From NCBI GenBank assembly GCA_029259725.1, contig JAJDER010000144.1:1-49240 (forward strand): a stretch of 49,240 nt of DNA, in the 5' to 3' direction. The notes under the pieces are model-generated. The model was given only the letters and a program-made list of their open reading frames with translations, was not told the origin of the DNA and searched no databases. The position numbers and the translations under genes are program-made. The stretch is from Planctomycetota bacterium (GTDB lineage Bacteria; Planctomycetota; B15-G4). Below are positions 17,446 to 25,875 of the stretch, in pieces; position 1 is the first letter of the stretch; each line of letters begins with the position of its first letter.

Positions 17446-18465
17446 ATGAACGCGCTGCGCACGGTGCTGCGGTTGATCGCCTTCGGCCTGCTCACGGCCG
17501 TACTCACCCTCGCGCTCGCCGTCCAGGCGCTGGTGTTGTTCGCCGCGCCGCGCGCTCGTCGCCACGCCTGCAGTCGGCTGTTCGGCGCCTGGTGCGGCGC
17601 GATGCTCCCGGTGCTCGGGATCCGCGTGTCCACCGAGGGGCCGCGACCCACCGCCCCGTTCCTGCTCGTCTCGAACCACGTCAGCTACATCGATGTGGTC
17701 GTCTACGGGGCGCAGCTCCACGCGGCCTTCGTGGCCAAGTCCGAGGTGGCCCGCTGGCCCGGGATCGGACCGCTTGCCCGCTGGGTCGGCACGATCTTCG
17801 TGGACCGCCGGGTGCAGCGCGACGTCGCGCGCGTGAACTCGGCCATGGACGCCGCGCTCGCGGACGGCCTGGGCGTGGTGGTGTTCCCCGAGGGCACGAG
17901 TTCGGCGGGCGACAGCGTGCTGCCGTTCCGCTCGTCGCTGCTGCAGCCGGCCGCTCGGGCCGGCCGGCCGATCGTGGCCGCGGCCATCGGCTACCGCACG
18001 CCCGCCGGCTCGCCGCCGGCCCGCGAGGCCGTGGCCTGGTGGTCCGACATGACCTTCACCCGTCACTTCGGGGCCCTGCTGGGCCTGCCCGGCTTCGAGG
18101 CGACGGTGCGCTACGGCCCGACAACCCCGGCCGACGCCGACCGGCGTGCTCTCGCGCGCCGCCTGCACGCCGAAGTGACGGCCCTGCATGCCGGTGAGGC
18201 CGCCGCTCCCCCGATTGGCCACCGAATCGAGGCTCCGGCATCCGTATCATCGTCCGCGGCGCTCCGGTCGCCACCGGAGGCGCACCATCCGGCGCCCGAT
18301 CCAGCGCGCCAGCCCCAGCCACTGCTCCCGACACCGCTCCAGACACCGCCGCAAACGCCTCCGCAGACGCCGCCGACGACGCCGCCGACGACGCCGTCCG
18401 ACCCACGGCCGGCGTCGCACCCGCCCCTCGCCCTCGACCCGCAAAGAGAGACCTCATGTCCCTGA
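17446..18465 (+). CDS. olsA: Lyso-ornithine lipid O-acyltransferase OlsA (PlsC family) with repeat tail
   Basis: One N-terminal membrane helix (about 8-34) precedes a PlsC-type acyltransferase domain with NHVSYID (the H-x4-D motif, H78-D83) and FPEGTSSAGDSVLPF (about 147-160). Next to olsB, the likely reaction is acylation of lyso-ornithine lipid. Lysophosphatidic acid is the alternative substrate. From about residue 255 the protein carries an unusual low-complexity tail of Pro, Thr, Ser and Gln. That tail includes five 12-bp repeats, and it makes the protein about 80 residues longer than normal. Its last ten bases overlap the next gene, so the tail may have arisen by extension into the downstream start region. 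Confidence 0.83.
   Translation: MNALRTVLRLIAFGLLTAVLTLALAVQALVLFAAPRARRHACSRLFGAWCGAMLPVLGIRVSTEGPRPTAPFLLVSNHVSYIDVVVYGAQLHAAFVAKSEVARWPGIGPLARWVGTIFVDRRVQRDVARVNSAMDAALADGLGVVVFPEGTSSAGDSVLPFRSSLLQPAARAGRPIVAAAIGYRTPAGSPPAREAVAWWSDMTFTRHFGALLGLPGFEATVRYGPTTPADADRRALARRLHAEVTALHAGEAAAPPIGHRIEAPASVSSSAALRSPPEAHHPAPDPARQPQPLLPTPLQTPPQTPPQTPPTTPPTTPSDPRPASHPPLALDPQRETSCP
18337..18396. repeat. 12-bp tandem repeat, 5 copies, in the olsA tail
   Basis: Five diverged 12-base units (CCGACGACGCCG type; the last two identical) encode TPPQ/TPPT repeats at the C-terminus of OlsA. Confidence 0.85.
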
Positions 18466-18980
18466 CCGGCGACAGCATCGCCCTGCTCGGCCAGGCCGAC
18501 GACCTCCTCGAGCGCATCGACGAGTCGTTGCTGCGCGCCACGGCGCCCGGCTTCGAGTCGGGCAGCATTGGCGCCCAGCTCCGGCACGTGCTCGACAGCT
18601 ACGGGTGTTTCCTGCTCGGCCTCGAGAGCGGCCAGGTCGACTACGAACGCCGCGAGCGGGACCTCGCCGTGGAGAGCGAGATCGAGGCGTGCCGCGCTCG
18701 GGTGGCCCAGGTGACGACCCGGCTCGGCCAGGTCGCCGATGACGCGAGCCGTCGCCCGGTCCAGGTGCGGTGCGACACCGACGGTTGCGCCGGCGCACCG
18801 GGCGTGGCCAGCGACTCCACCGTCCGGCGCGAGCTGCAGTTCCTGATGAGCCACGTGATCCACCACTTCGCGCTCATCGCCGTGATCCTGCGGCTGCACG
18901 ACTTCGATCCGGGCGAGACCTTCGGCGTGGCCCCCTCGACGCTGGCTCACTGGAAGCGCTCGTCGGAGCACGTGGGCTGA
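18456..18980 (+). CDS. DinB-like four-helix protein
   Basis: The 174-residue protein has the DinB/YfiT-like plan of a helical bundle with spaced His ligands. IGAQLRHVLDSY supplies one His near residue 44, and LMSHVIHHFALIAVIL supplies the other two near 132-136. DinB proteins are metal-dependent thiol-transferase-like enzymes or remain uncharacterised. The gene overlaps olsA by ten bases upstream and the three-domain fusion by four bases downstream (CTGA). It is therefore embedded in the lipid operon and may modify a lipid intermediate or a thiol. That role is inference from position. Confidence 0.78.
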   Translation: MSLTGDSIALLGQADDLLERIDESLLRATAPGFESGSIGAQLRHVLDSYGCFLLGLESGQVDYERRERDLAVESEIEACRARVAQVTTRLGQVADDASRRPVQVRCDTDGCAGAPGVASDSTVRRELQFLMSHVIHHFALIAVILRLHDFDPGETFGVAPSTLAHWKRSSEHVG

Positions 18981-21604
18981 AGCGTTCCCTCCCGCGCGGG
19001 CTGCTGGCGGCCTATCTGATCGCGCTGGCGCTCTCGCACATCTGGCGCGCGACGCACCCCGAGCCGGCCCCGCAACCCGGGATGGACGGACCCGACACGG
19101 CGCGGGTGGCGGTGACGCAGCCCTTCGACGCCGTCCTCGGCTACCGCGAACTGGGCCCCGCGCCGTCCGACGCGCCCACGCTCCTGCTGCTCCACGGCAG
19201 CCCGGGCCGCAAGGAGAACTTCGCGGTGCACGCGCCGCGGCTCGCGCGGGACTTCCACGTGGTCGTCCCGGACATGCTCGGCTTCGGGCGCAGCAGCCGC
19301 GAGGTGCCGGACCACTCCGCGCGGGCGCAGGCGACGGCCATGTTCGCGCTGCTCGACGAGCTGGGCGTCGAGGACGTCCACGTCGTCGGCTACAGCCTCG
19401 GCGGCGCCGTGGCGCTGCGCATGGTGGAGAGCGATCCGGGCCGCATCGCCTCGATCACGTTGCTGTCGTCGATCGGCGTGGTCGAGCTCGAGCTGCTCGG
19501 CGACCACCACCTCAACCATGCGCTGCACGGTCTTCAACACGGACTCGTCGTCGCTGCGCTGGAGGGCGTCCCGCACTTCGGGGCCTGGGACGGCGGCTTC
19601 TTCGGCACCGGCTACACGCGCAGCTTCCTCGACACCGACCAGCGCCCGTTGCGAGCGGTGCTCGAGACGCTCGACGGCCCGATGCTCGTGATCCACGGCG
19701 AGCGCGACTTCCTCGTGCCGCCCGAGGCCGCGCGCGAACACCACCGGCTCGTGCCCCAGAGCGAGCTGGTGCTGAACGCCGAGAGCCACTTCATGGTGTT
19801 CCGCGAGGACTCCGACGTGGACATCGTGCTGGCCGACTTCGTGCAGCGCGTCGAACACGGCGAGGCGACGACACGGGCCCACGCCGACCCCGGGCGTCGC
19901 GCCCGGGCCGCCGCGCCCTTCGACCTCTCCGACGTGCCCCCCGCCGGCGGCATGCTGCTGGGCCTGATCCTGGTGCTGCTCGCGGCGTCGACCCTGGTCA
20001 GCGAGGACCTGACCTGCCTCGCCGCCGGCCTGATGGTCGCGCGCGGCCGCCTGCCCTTCCTCGAGGCGACGCTGGCCTGCTTCGCCGGCATCGTCATCGG
20101 TGACATGCTGCTCTACCTCGCCGGGCGCTGGATCGGCCGCCCCGCGGTGGCCCGCGCGCCGCTGCGCTGGATGCTGCGCCCCGCCGCCGTCGAACGCTGC
20201 GCCCAGTGGTTCGCGCGCCGCGGTCTGGGCGTGGTGTTCATCAGCCGGTTCCTGCCGGGCCTGCGCCTCCCGACCTACTTCGCCGCCGGCATCCTCGGCC
20301 AGGGATTCTTCTCGTTCACCCTCGCCTTCCTCGCCGCCGCCGCGCTGTGGACGCCGCTGCTGGTGGGCTTCGCGGTGCTGGCCGGCGCCGAGGCCACGCC
20401 GGTGGCGCTGCTGCTCGACCGCGGCCTGCTCGGACTCATCGCGGCGCTGCTCGGACTGCTGCTGCTGCTACGCCTCGCCATCCCGCTGTGCAGCCACCGC
20501 GGACGACGCATGCTGGTCGGTCGCTGGCGCCGCCTGAGACACTGGGAGTTCTGGCCGCCCTGGGCGTTCTATCCCCCCGTGGTGCTGGGCGTCCTGTGGC
20601 TCGCGCTCAAGCACCGCAGCCTGGCCCTGGTGACCGCCGTCAACCCGTCCATCCCCGACGGCGGTTTCGTGGGTGAATCCAAGGCCGACACCCTCGCCGC
20701 GCTCGGCGCCGTGGTGACGCCGGACGCCCCGCGCCCGGCCTCGCACGTCGCGGCCACGCTCGTCCTCGACGAGGCGCCATCGCTGGCGCCGGCAGTGGCG
20801 GCGGACCCCGCTCTCCCCGACCTCGGAGCCGAGACAGCGTGGGAAGCCATGAGCGCGGTCGGCCTCGCTCTCCCCGTGGTGCTCAAGCCCGACATCGGCC
20901 AGCGCGGCGAGGGCGTCACCATTGCCCGACAAGCCGAGGACGTCGCCCGGCACATGGCCAGCGCGTCAGGTCGCACGCTGATCCAGGAGTACGTCCCCGG
21001 CGTGGAGTACGGCGTCTTCTATGTGCGTCGTCCGGACGAACCGCGCGGCCACGTGGTCTCGATCACCGAGAAGGCGCGGCCGATGGTCACCGGCGACGGG
21101 GAGCGCACCCTGGAAGAGCTGATCCTCGACGACGAGCGCGCCGTCGCCATGGCTCGCACCTACTTCGATCTCCACGCGGACCACCTGCTCGACGTGCCCC
21201 CCGCGGGCGCGACCATCACGCTCGCCGAGCTCGGCACCCACTGCCGCGGCGCCATCTTCAGCGACGGCGCCGAGCTGCTGACGGATGCGCTCGAGCAGGC
21301 CGTCGACGAGCTGGCTCGCCGTGATCCGGGCTTCTTCTTCGGTCGTTTCGATGTGCGGGCCCCGAGCGCCGAGGCCTTCATGGGCGGTGAGTTCCTTGCA
21401 GTGGAGTTGAACGGGCTGACCTCGGAGATGACGCACGTCTACGACCGGCGTTACTCGGTCGTGCACGCCTGGCGCACGCTCGTCGACCAGTGGCGGCTGG
21501 CGTTCGAGATCGCGGCGGCGAACCGCGCGCGCGGGGCGAGGGTCACGCCCCTGCGGGAGCTGGCGGGTGCGGCGTGGCGGTTCCTGACCGGGCGGGCGGG
21601 CTGA
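18977..21604 (+). CDS. Three-domain fusion: alpha/beta hydrolase, DedA/VTT membrane domain, ATP-grasp ligase
   Basis: One unbroken frame of 875 residues joins three enzyme or transport modules. Residues 8-22 form a membrane anchor. About 50-295 is an alpha/beta hydrolase with LLLLHGSPG, nucleophile GYSLGG (S140), GERDFLVP (D244) and AESHFMVF (H271). About 325-506 is a DedA/SNARE-associated (VTT) domain with paired re-entrant-like segments and the motif FISRFLPGLRLPTYFAAG; this family includes lipid scramblases. About 521-875 is an ATP-grasp domain (VLKPDIGQRGEGV, LIQEYVPGVEYGVFYV, FFGRFDVR, FLAVELNG). No ATG, GTG or TTG lies near the start. CTG 18977 has GGAG eight bases upstream and overlaps the DinB stop as CTGA, so it is chosen; ATG 19082 would lose the anchor. 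A lipid-modifying and flipping role is inferred from the operon. Confidence 0.88.
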   Translation: MKRSLPRGLLAAYLIALALSHIWRATHPEPAPQPGMDGPDTARVAVTQPFDAVLGYRELGPAPSDAPTLLLLHGSPGRKENFAVHAPRLARDFHVVVPDMLGFGRSSREVPDHSARAQATAMFALLDELGVEDVHVVGYSLGGAVALRMVESDPGRIASITLLSSIGVVELELLGDHHLNHALHGLQHGLVVAALEGVPHFGAWDGGFFGTGYTRSFLDTDQRPLRAVLETLDGPMLVIHGERDFLVPPEAAREHHRLVPQSELVLNAESHFMVFREDSDVDIVLADFVQRVEHGEATTRAHADPGRRARAAAPFDLSDVPPAGGMLLGLILVLLAASTLVSEDLTCLAAGLMVARGRLPFLEATLACFAGIVIGDMLLYLAGRWIGRPAVARAPLRWMLRPAAVERCAQWFARRGLGVVFISRFLPGLRLPTYFAAGILGQGFFSFTLAFLAAAALWTPLLVGFAVLAGAEATPVALLLDRGLLGLIAALLGLLLLLRLAIPLCSHRGRRMLVGRWRRLRHWEFWPPWAFYPPVVLGVLWLALKHRSLALVTAVNPSIPDGGFVGESKADTLAALGAVVTPDAPRPASHVAATLVLDEAPSLAPAVAADPALPDLGAETAWEAMSAVGLALPVVLKPDIGQRGEGVTIARQAEDVARHMASASGRTLIQEYVPGVEYGVFYVRRPDEPRGHVVSITEKARPMVTGDGERTLEELILDDERAVAMARTYFDLHADHLLDVPPAGATITLAELGTHCRGAIFSDGAELLTDALEQAVDELARRDPGFFFGRFDVRAPSAEAFMGGEFLAVELNGLTSEMTHVYDRRYSVVHAWRTLVDQWRLAFEIAAANRARGARVTPLRELAGAAWRFLTGRAG

Positions 21605-21654
21605 GAGCCGGGTCCGTGGGCGGATTCCAGGTCGGGGCGACCCGCTCCCGGGGC

Positions 21655-21660
21655 TACGCT
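21655..21660 (+). promoter_or_regulatory. Candidate -10 element of plsC, near-leaderless
   Basis: TACGCT ends eight bases before ATG 21669. No Shine-Dalgarno lies between. This would give a transcript starting at or beside the start codon. Confidence 0.4.
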
Positions 21661-21668
21661 GTCCGGCG

Positions 21669-22463
21669 ATGGAGACTCGACGCCCCGCCATCCCCGCCCA
21701 CGACCCCCAGCTCGGCGGACGCCTGCGTGGGATGCTCGTCTGCTTCCCCGCCATCGCCTACACGTTCTGCTGGTCGATCGTCGTGCTGCTGCTGCTGACC
21801 TGCTTCCCGCGCTGGAGCGCGACCCGCTGGTGGGGCTGGCTGCACCGCTGGGGTCGCTGCATGCTGTGGCTCACGGGCCTGCGCCTGGAGACGCACGGGC
21901 TACCACGCATCGAGGCCTCGGCGCCGTGCCTGGTCATGTTCAACCACCAGAGCCTGCTCGATCTCGTCGTGCTGGCCACCACCTGGCCCGCCGGCGCGAC
22001 CGTGCTCTACAAGCGCGAGTTCCACCGCATCCCGTTCATGGGCCGCGCGATGCGTCGCGCCGGGATGATCCCGATCGACCGCTCGAACCCGGATGCCGCG
22101 CGCAGCAGCCTCGACGCGGCCGCGGCCGAGGTGCGCGAGCGTGGGCGCGTGGTGCTCATCGCGCCCGAGGGCACCCGTTCGCGCCGCGGCGGCCTGCAGG
22201 ACTTCAAGCTCGGACCGTTCCATCTCGCCTGCGCGACGCGCGTGCCGATCCTGCCCTTCATCACCCGCGGTGTCGCCGAGGTCCTGCCCATGGGTCGCTT
22301 CGGCCCCCACACCGGGACGATTCGCGTCGACGTGCTGGAGCCCATCGACACGAGCGAGTGGAACGCCGCAGACGTGCGCACCCACGCGGCCGGCGCGCGC
22401 GACGTGTTCCTGGCGTGGCTCCCGCCGGCCGAGGGCAGCGCGACCTCGGGGAACTCGGCGTGA
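21669..22463 (+). CDS. plsC: 1-acyl-glycerol-3-phosphate acyltransferase (PlsC family)
   Basis: The 264-residue protein has a long membrane helix near 23-45, then the acyltransferase motifs FNHQSLLD (H-x4-D), KREFHRIPFMGRAMRRAGMI, the Gly-rich APEGTRSRRGG and VPILPFI. It fits the reaction converting lysophosphatidate to phosphatidate. As a second PlsC-fold enzyme close to olsA, it is the better candidate for general phospholipid synthesis. It begins 64 bases after the fusion gene with its own TACGCT element, so it may be transcribed separately. The GT39 gene follows after 19 bases. Confidence 0.88.
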   Translation: METRRPAIPAHDPQLGGRLRGMLVCFPAIAYTFCWSIVVLLLLTCFPRWSATRWWGWLHRWGRCMLWLTGLRLETHGLPRIEASAPCLVMFNHQSLLDLVVLATTWPAGATVLYKREFHRIPFMGRAMRRAGMIPIDRSNPDAARSSLDAAAAEVRERGRVVLIAPEGTRSRRGGLQDFKLGPFHLACATRVPILPFITRGVAEVLPMGRFGPHTGTIRVDVLEPIDTSEWNAADVRTHAAGARDVFLAWLPPAEGSATSGNSA

Positions 22464-22482
22464 ACGACCCGGGACGCGCGGC

Positions 22483-24024
22483 GTGAACAGTCGGATCGCA
22501 TGGTGGGTGCTCGGCGCGTTCATCGTGGCCGCGGGCGCCACGCTGCGCTTCTGGGGACTGGGCGACCTCGGCATCTCCCAGTGGGACGCGGGCACCTACG
22601 TCGCGGGACCGCTCGGCATCGGGCCCTACGGCAAGGCCGAGATCCTGCTGTTCTACGCGCCGCCCCTCGTGCCCTGGCTGCACGAGCTGTTGTTCGCACT
22701 GAACGGGAGCCCCAGCGACACGCTGGCTCTCGGCCTGCACGCGCTGATCGGGACGCTCACCGTGCTGGCCACCGGAGTCCTCGGCTGCCGCCTGCTGGGA
22801 CGTCCGGCGGGCTGGGTCGGGGCCGCCGCGCTGGCGGGCATGGAGTACCACGTCGTGTACTCGCGCCAGCCGCTGACCGAGGCGAGCTACACGCTGCTGT
22901 TCGTGCTCGCGATCGGCGCCGGCTTCGCGGGCTGGCGTGACGGCCGCATGCGCGCATGGATCCAGTGCGGCCTTTGGACCGGCGCGGCGTGCCTGGTCAA
23001 GTACCACGGTTTCTTCCCGCTGGTCGTGCTCGCCGCATTCGCGCTGCTCGTGCGGCGGAGCCCATCGGGCGGGGCCTCGGCGAAGCGCGGGTTGCTGCTC
23101 GCGGGCCTGGTCACCGCGCTGCCCGTCGCGGCGCTGCTCGTGCTTGTCGCGAACGAAGTTGGGCTGGCCGCGTTCCGCGAGAACCGCGCGCAGTGGCTGC
23201 CCGAGCCCGGCCTGTACCTGATCCCGCAGACGGCGCGCTACCTGTTCGCGTGCCTCACGGCGTGGGTCTCGCCCGTCGTGCTCGTTGCGGCGGTGGTCGG
23301 CGTGTTCGTGCTCGCCGCCCGTCGGCGACCGGGCGGCGTGATCGTGCTGCTCTGGCTGGCGCTCTTCGTCGGCACCCTGCCGCTCTACAAGAACTACCCG
23401 CGCCTGCCCGTGCCCATGCTGCCCGCGCTGGCCCTGGCCGCGGGCGCCGGCCTGGTCGCGCTCGTCGGGCGACTGCGGGCGAAGGCCGGCGAGACGGCCG
23501 CGGCCACCGCGGTGCTGGCCGCCTTCGTGCTGGCCGCCGACGTCGGCAGCCTCCGTGACACGCTCTCCGTCTCCGACCGCGGCTACGCGGACCTGGCGCA
23601 GTGGTTGGGAGCCGTCCGGGAACCGCCAGGTCAGGCGCTCGGAACCGGCGGCGAAGTCACTGTCGGCCCGGCTTCACCGCACCCCGACATCCTGGTCACG
23701 CAGCACGCCGTGCTCCCCTACCTGCTCGACGCGCCCCACCCGTTCGTCTGCTACGACGAGCCCGAGGCCCTGCAGGCTCTTCAGCGCGGGGAGTTCCGGC
23801 ACCTCGTCTTCGACCTGCGCTCGCTCTTCGCTCCGGACTTCACGGCCTGGCGTGACGCCCATCGCGACGAGCTCGAGCGCGTGGCGACCCTCGACAACCC
23901 GCTGCCCGAAGCGTTCCTGGTCAACGCGGCCGGCTTCGAGGCGCTGGACGACCTGCGCGATCCGGACACGTCCGCCGCGCGGCGCGAGGAACTCACCACG
24001 ATCCGTGTCTGGCGCCGTCGCTGA
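22483..24024 (+). CDS. GT39/ArnT-like membrane glycosyltransferase
   Basis: The 513-residue polytopic protein has about ten hydrophobic segments in residues 1-370 and a soluble C-terminal domain. The first loop contains ISQWDAGTY; an acidic residue here is the expected catalytic site of GT-C enzymes of the PMT/ArnT group (GT39/GT83). Such enzymes transfer a sugar from a polyprenyl phosphate to protein or lipid A-like acceptors at the outer face. GTG 22483 starts the frame directly at the first helix. It follows plsC with a 19-base gap, so a lipid acceptor is plausible but not shown. Confidence 0.83.
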   Translation: MNSRIAWWVLGAFIVAAGATLRFWGLGDLGISQWDAGTYVAGPLGIGPYGKAEILLFYAPPLVPWLHELLFALNGSPSDTLALGLHALIGTLTVLATGVLGCRLLGRPAGWVGAAALAGMEYHVVYSRQPLTEASYTLLFVLAIGAGFAGWRDGRMRAWIQCGLWTGAACLVKYHGFFPLVVLAAFALLVRRSPSGGASAKRGLLLAGLVTALPVAALLVLVANEVGLAAFRENRAQWLPEPGLYLIPQTARYLFACLTAWVSPVVLVAAVVGVFVLAARRRPGGVIVLLWLALFVGTLPLYKNYPRLPVPMLPALALAAGAGLVALVGRLRAKAGETAAATAVLAAFVLAADVGSLRDTLSVSDRGYADLAQWLGAVREPPGQALGTGGEVTVGPASPHPDILVTQHAVLPYLLDAPHPFVCYDEPEALQALQRGEFRHLVFDLRSLFAPDFTAWRDAHRDELERVATLDNPLPEAFLVNAAGFEALDDLRDPDTSAARREELTTIRVWRRR

Positions 24025-24049
24025 CCGGAACCCACAGCGCCGCGACGGG

Positions 24050-25774
24050 CTACTGGATCGTCACCGCCACCGGGTGCGTCACGTGGCGCAGCTTCTTCGG
24101 GAAGCTCGGCGCGCTGCTGTCGAGGCTGATCGCCGCGAAGTACATGGTGAGTCCGGAGATCTCGGGCAGCGGCGGCAGGTTGACCTGCGCGGTGGCGCGG
24201 CCGTTGCCGTCGAGAGTGCCCTGGAAGTCCACGAACAGACCCGCGTTCGGGAAGTCGAGCGTGAGCTGGAACAGCACGTCCGGCGCCAGCTCCAGCTCGC
24301 GGTTCTTCGGCAAGGGGATCGCGGGCGACGTCGCGGTGCTACCGAGCAGGATGTAGTCGAGGAACTCACCGCCCGGAAGATCCAGATCCAGCGTGAAGGC
24401 CTGCCCCGGCGCGGGCGTACCGCCGATGGTGATCGGCTCGAAACGATACGGCTGCGCGAAGATGTCCTGCTTCGGGTTCCCGCCCTCGGTGCCGTTGCCG
24501 GTCCAGGCGAAGACCATGTGCTCGAAGGCCTCGTCCATGACCACGTCGGGGAGCGTGAAGTCGTCGAGCGTGTTGGTGCTGACCACGAAGGCCGCGCCGA
24601 TGCGCTGGTCGTGTCGGTCGATGCGCTGCCCGAGCACCCGGTGGTTGCCCGTGGAATCGTCCTCGAACAGGACCACCGCGTTGCCGAGCCAGTCGACCGC
24701 CACGTTGGGCCAGAACTGGTCCCCGGCGGTGATCGTCTCGTTGACCAGGAACTCGGGGCCGAGCGGCGCGCCCAGCGCGTCGAAGCGCCGGGCGAAGACG
24801 CCGCGACCGTCGCCGTCGTTCTCGTGGTCCTCCCAGACCAGCAGGAAGCGCCCCATGCCGTCGCTCACCAGCCGCGGCTCGCGCTGCGCACCCTCGAAGA
24901 CGGTCTCGTGGATCAGGAACTCGGTCGACTGCAGCGCGTTGCCCAGCTCGTCGTACACGCGGCCGAAGAGGTTGGTGCCCGAGCCCGGGCCGTTGCCCCC
25001 GTGATCGACCCAGACCGCGAAGACCGTGCCCATGCCGCTGGCGGCGGCGACGGTGTCGATCTGCGCGTTGTTGTCGAAGGTGTTGACCTCGATCTCCGGC
25101 GTGAGCGGCAGGCCGTCGTCGTCGTAGACGCGGATGTAGGCGTCGCCGTCGTTGTTGCCCGACCAGGCGATGACGAAGCCGCCGCCCGGCATGGGCTGGA
25201 TCAGGGGTTCCCACTGGCTCGCGACCCAGGTCTCGTTGACCACGAACTCCGGACCGAGGGGCACGCCGAACTCGTCGAGCACCACCGCGGCGATGCCCAT
25301 GTTGTCGCCGTCGAACGCCGCGCGGTCGGACCAGGCGACGAAGGTGTTGCCGCCCTCGCCGAGCGCGACGTCGGGCTCGTCCTGGATGCCCGTGCCGAAG
25401 CTGGCGTTGGCCATCAGGTCACCGGTCAGGGGCGTGCCGTCGACGCTGAAGAGGCGCGCCCACACGTCGTTCAGGTTGAGCGACGAGTGCCACGCGAAGG
25501 AGAGCCGCTGCAGTTCCCGGTCGGCCGCGATGCGCCCCTGCTTCTGCGTGAAGTTGACGCCCTCGTTGGCCACCCACGCGTCACCGTCGGAACCGAAGGC
25601 GCCCTGCGCGGCGAGCGCCGGCGCCAGCACGACCGCCAGCACGACCGCCCGCACGACCGCCCGCACCCCTGCCGCACCGAACACGCGCAGCGTGCCAAGG
25701 CGAGCGCCGCATCGGCGGGCGACGCGTCGGCTGACACCGAGTCGGCGGGCAACGGGTCGGCCGGTGAGGACCAT
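24050..25774 (-). CDS. Secreted repeat protein with planctomycete-type C-terminal domain
   Basis: The precursor is 574 residues. An Arg-rich N-region leads to a signal peptide encoded largely by 12-bp repeats (VRAVVRAVVLAVVLAPALAAQ). The body consists of repeats about 60-70 residues long, of the form FVAWSD or FLLVWEDHENDGDG, then ARxFDxxGxPLGPEF and VNET. These are probably blades of a beta-propeller or stacked beta modules with Asp-rich, perhaps calcium-binding, turns. The last 110 residues (from PAPGQAFTLDLDL) form a separate beta-rich domain resembling the end of the M43 protease. It is likely exported and surface-bound or released. No enzymatic motif was recognised. Confidence 0.78.
   Translation of the reverse strand: MVLTGRPVARRLGVSRRVARRCGARLGTLRVFGAAGVRAVVRAVVLAVVLAPALAAQGAFGSDGDAWVANEGVNFTQKQGRIAADRELQRLSFAWHSSLNLNDVWARLFSVDGTPLTGDLMANASFGTGIQDEPDVALGEGGNTFVAWSDRAAFDGDNMGIAAVVLDEFGVPLGPEFVVNETWVASQWEPLIQPMPGGGFVIAWSGNNDGDAYIRVYDDDGLPLTPEIEVNTFDNNAQIDTVAAASGMGTVFAVWVDHGGNGPGSGTNLFGRVYDELGNALQSTEFLIHETVFEGAQREPRLVSDGMGRFLLVWEDHENDGDGRGVFARRFDALGAPLGPEFLVNETITAGDQFWPNVAVDWLGNAVVLFEDDSTGNHRVLGQRIDRHDQRIGAAFVVSTNTLDDFTLPDVVMDEAFEHMVFAWTGNGTEGGNPKQDIFAQPYRFEPITIGGTPAPGQAFTLDLDLPGGEFLDYILLGSTATSPAIPLPKNRELELAPDVLFQLTLDFPNAGLFVDFQGTLDGNGRATAQVNLPPLPEISGLTMYFAAISLDSSAPSFPKKLRHVTHPVAVTIQ
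25625..25672. repeat. 12-bp tandem repeat, about 4 copies, in a signal peptide
   Basis: Units of CAGCACGACCGC type (two perfect, two diverged) encode the hydrophobic core of the export signal of the 24050-25774 gene. Confidence 0.8.
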
Positions 25775-25849
25775 CGGGCGGCGCTCCGCAGGGAGGGACG
25801 GGCTGCGTCCGCATCGACCATCGCGAACGGCCGGCTGGAGCCGTCCCCG

Positions 25850-25855
25850 ATCGTA
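25850..25855 (-). promoter_or_regulatory. Candidate -10 element of the secreted repeat protein gene
   Basis: Minus-strand TACGAT lies about 75 bases before the chosen start at 25774, in the 101-bp gap after the DUF1080 protein. No clear -35 is seen. Confidence 0.25.
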
Positions 25856-25875
25856 TCACCCCCGCGAAACCGTGC

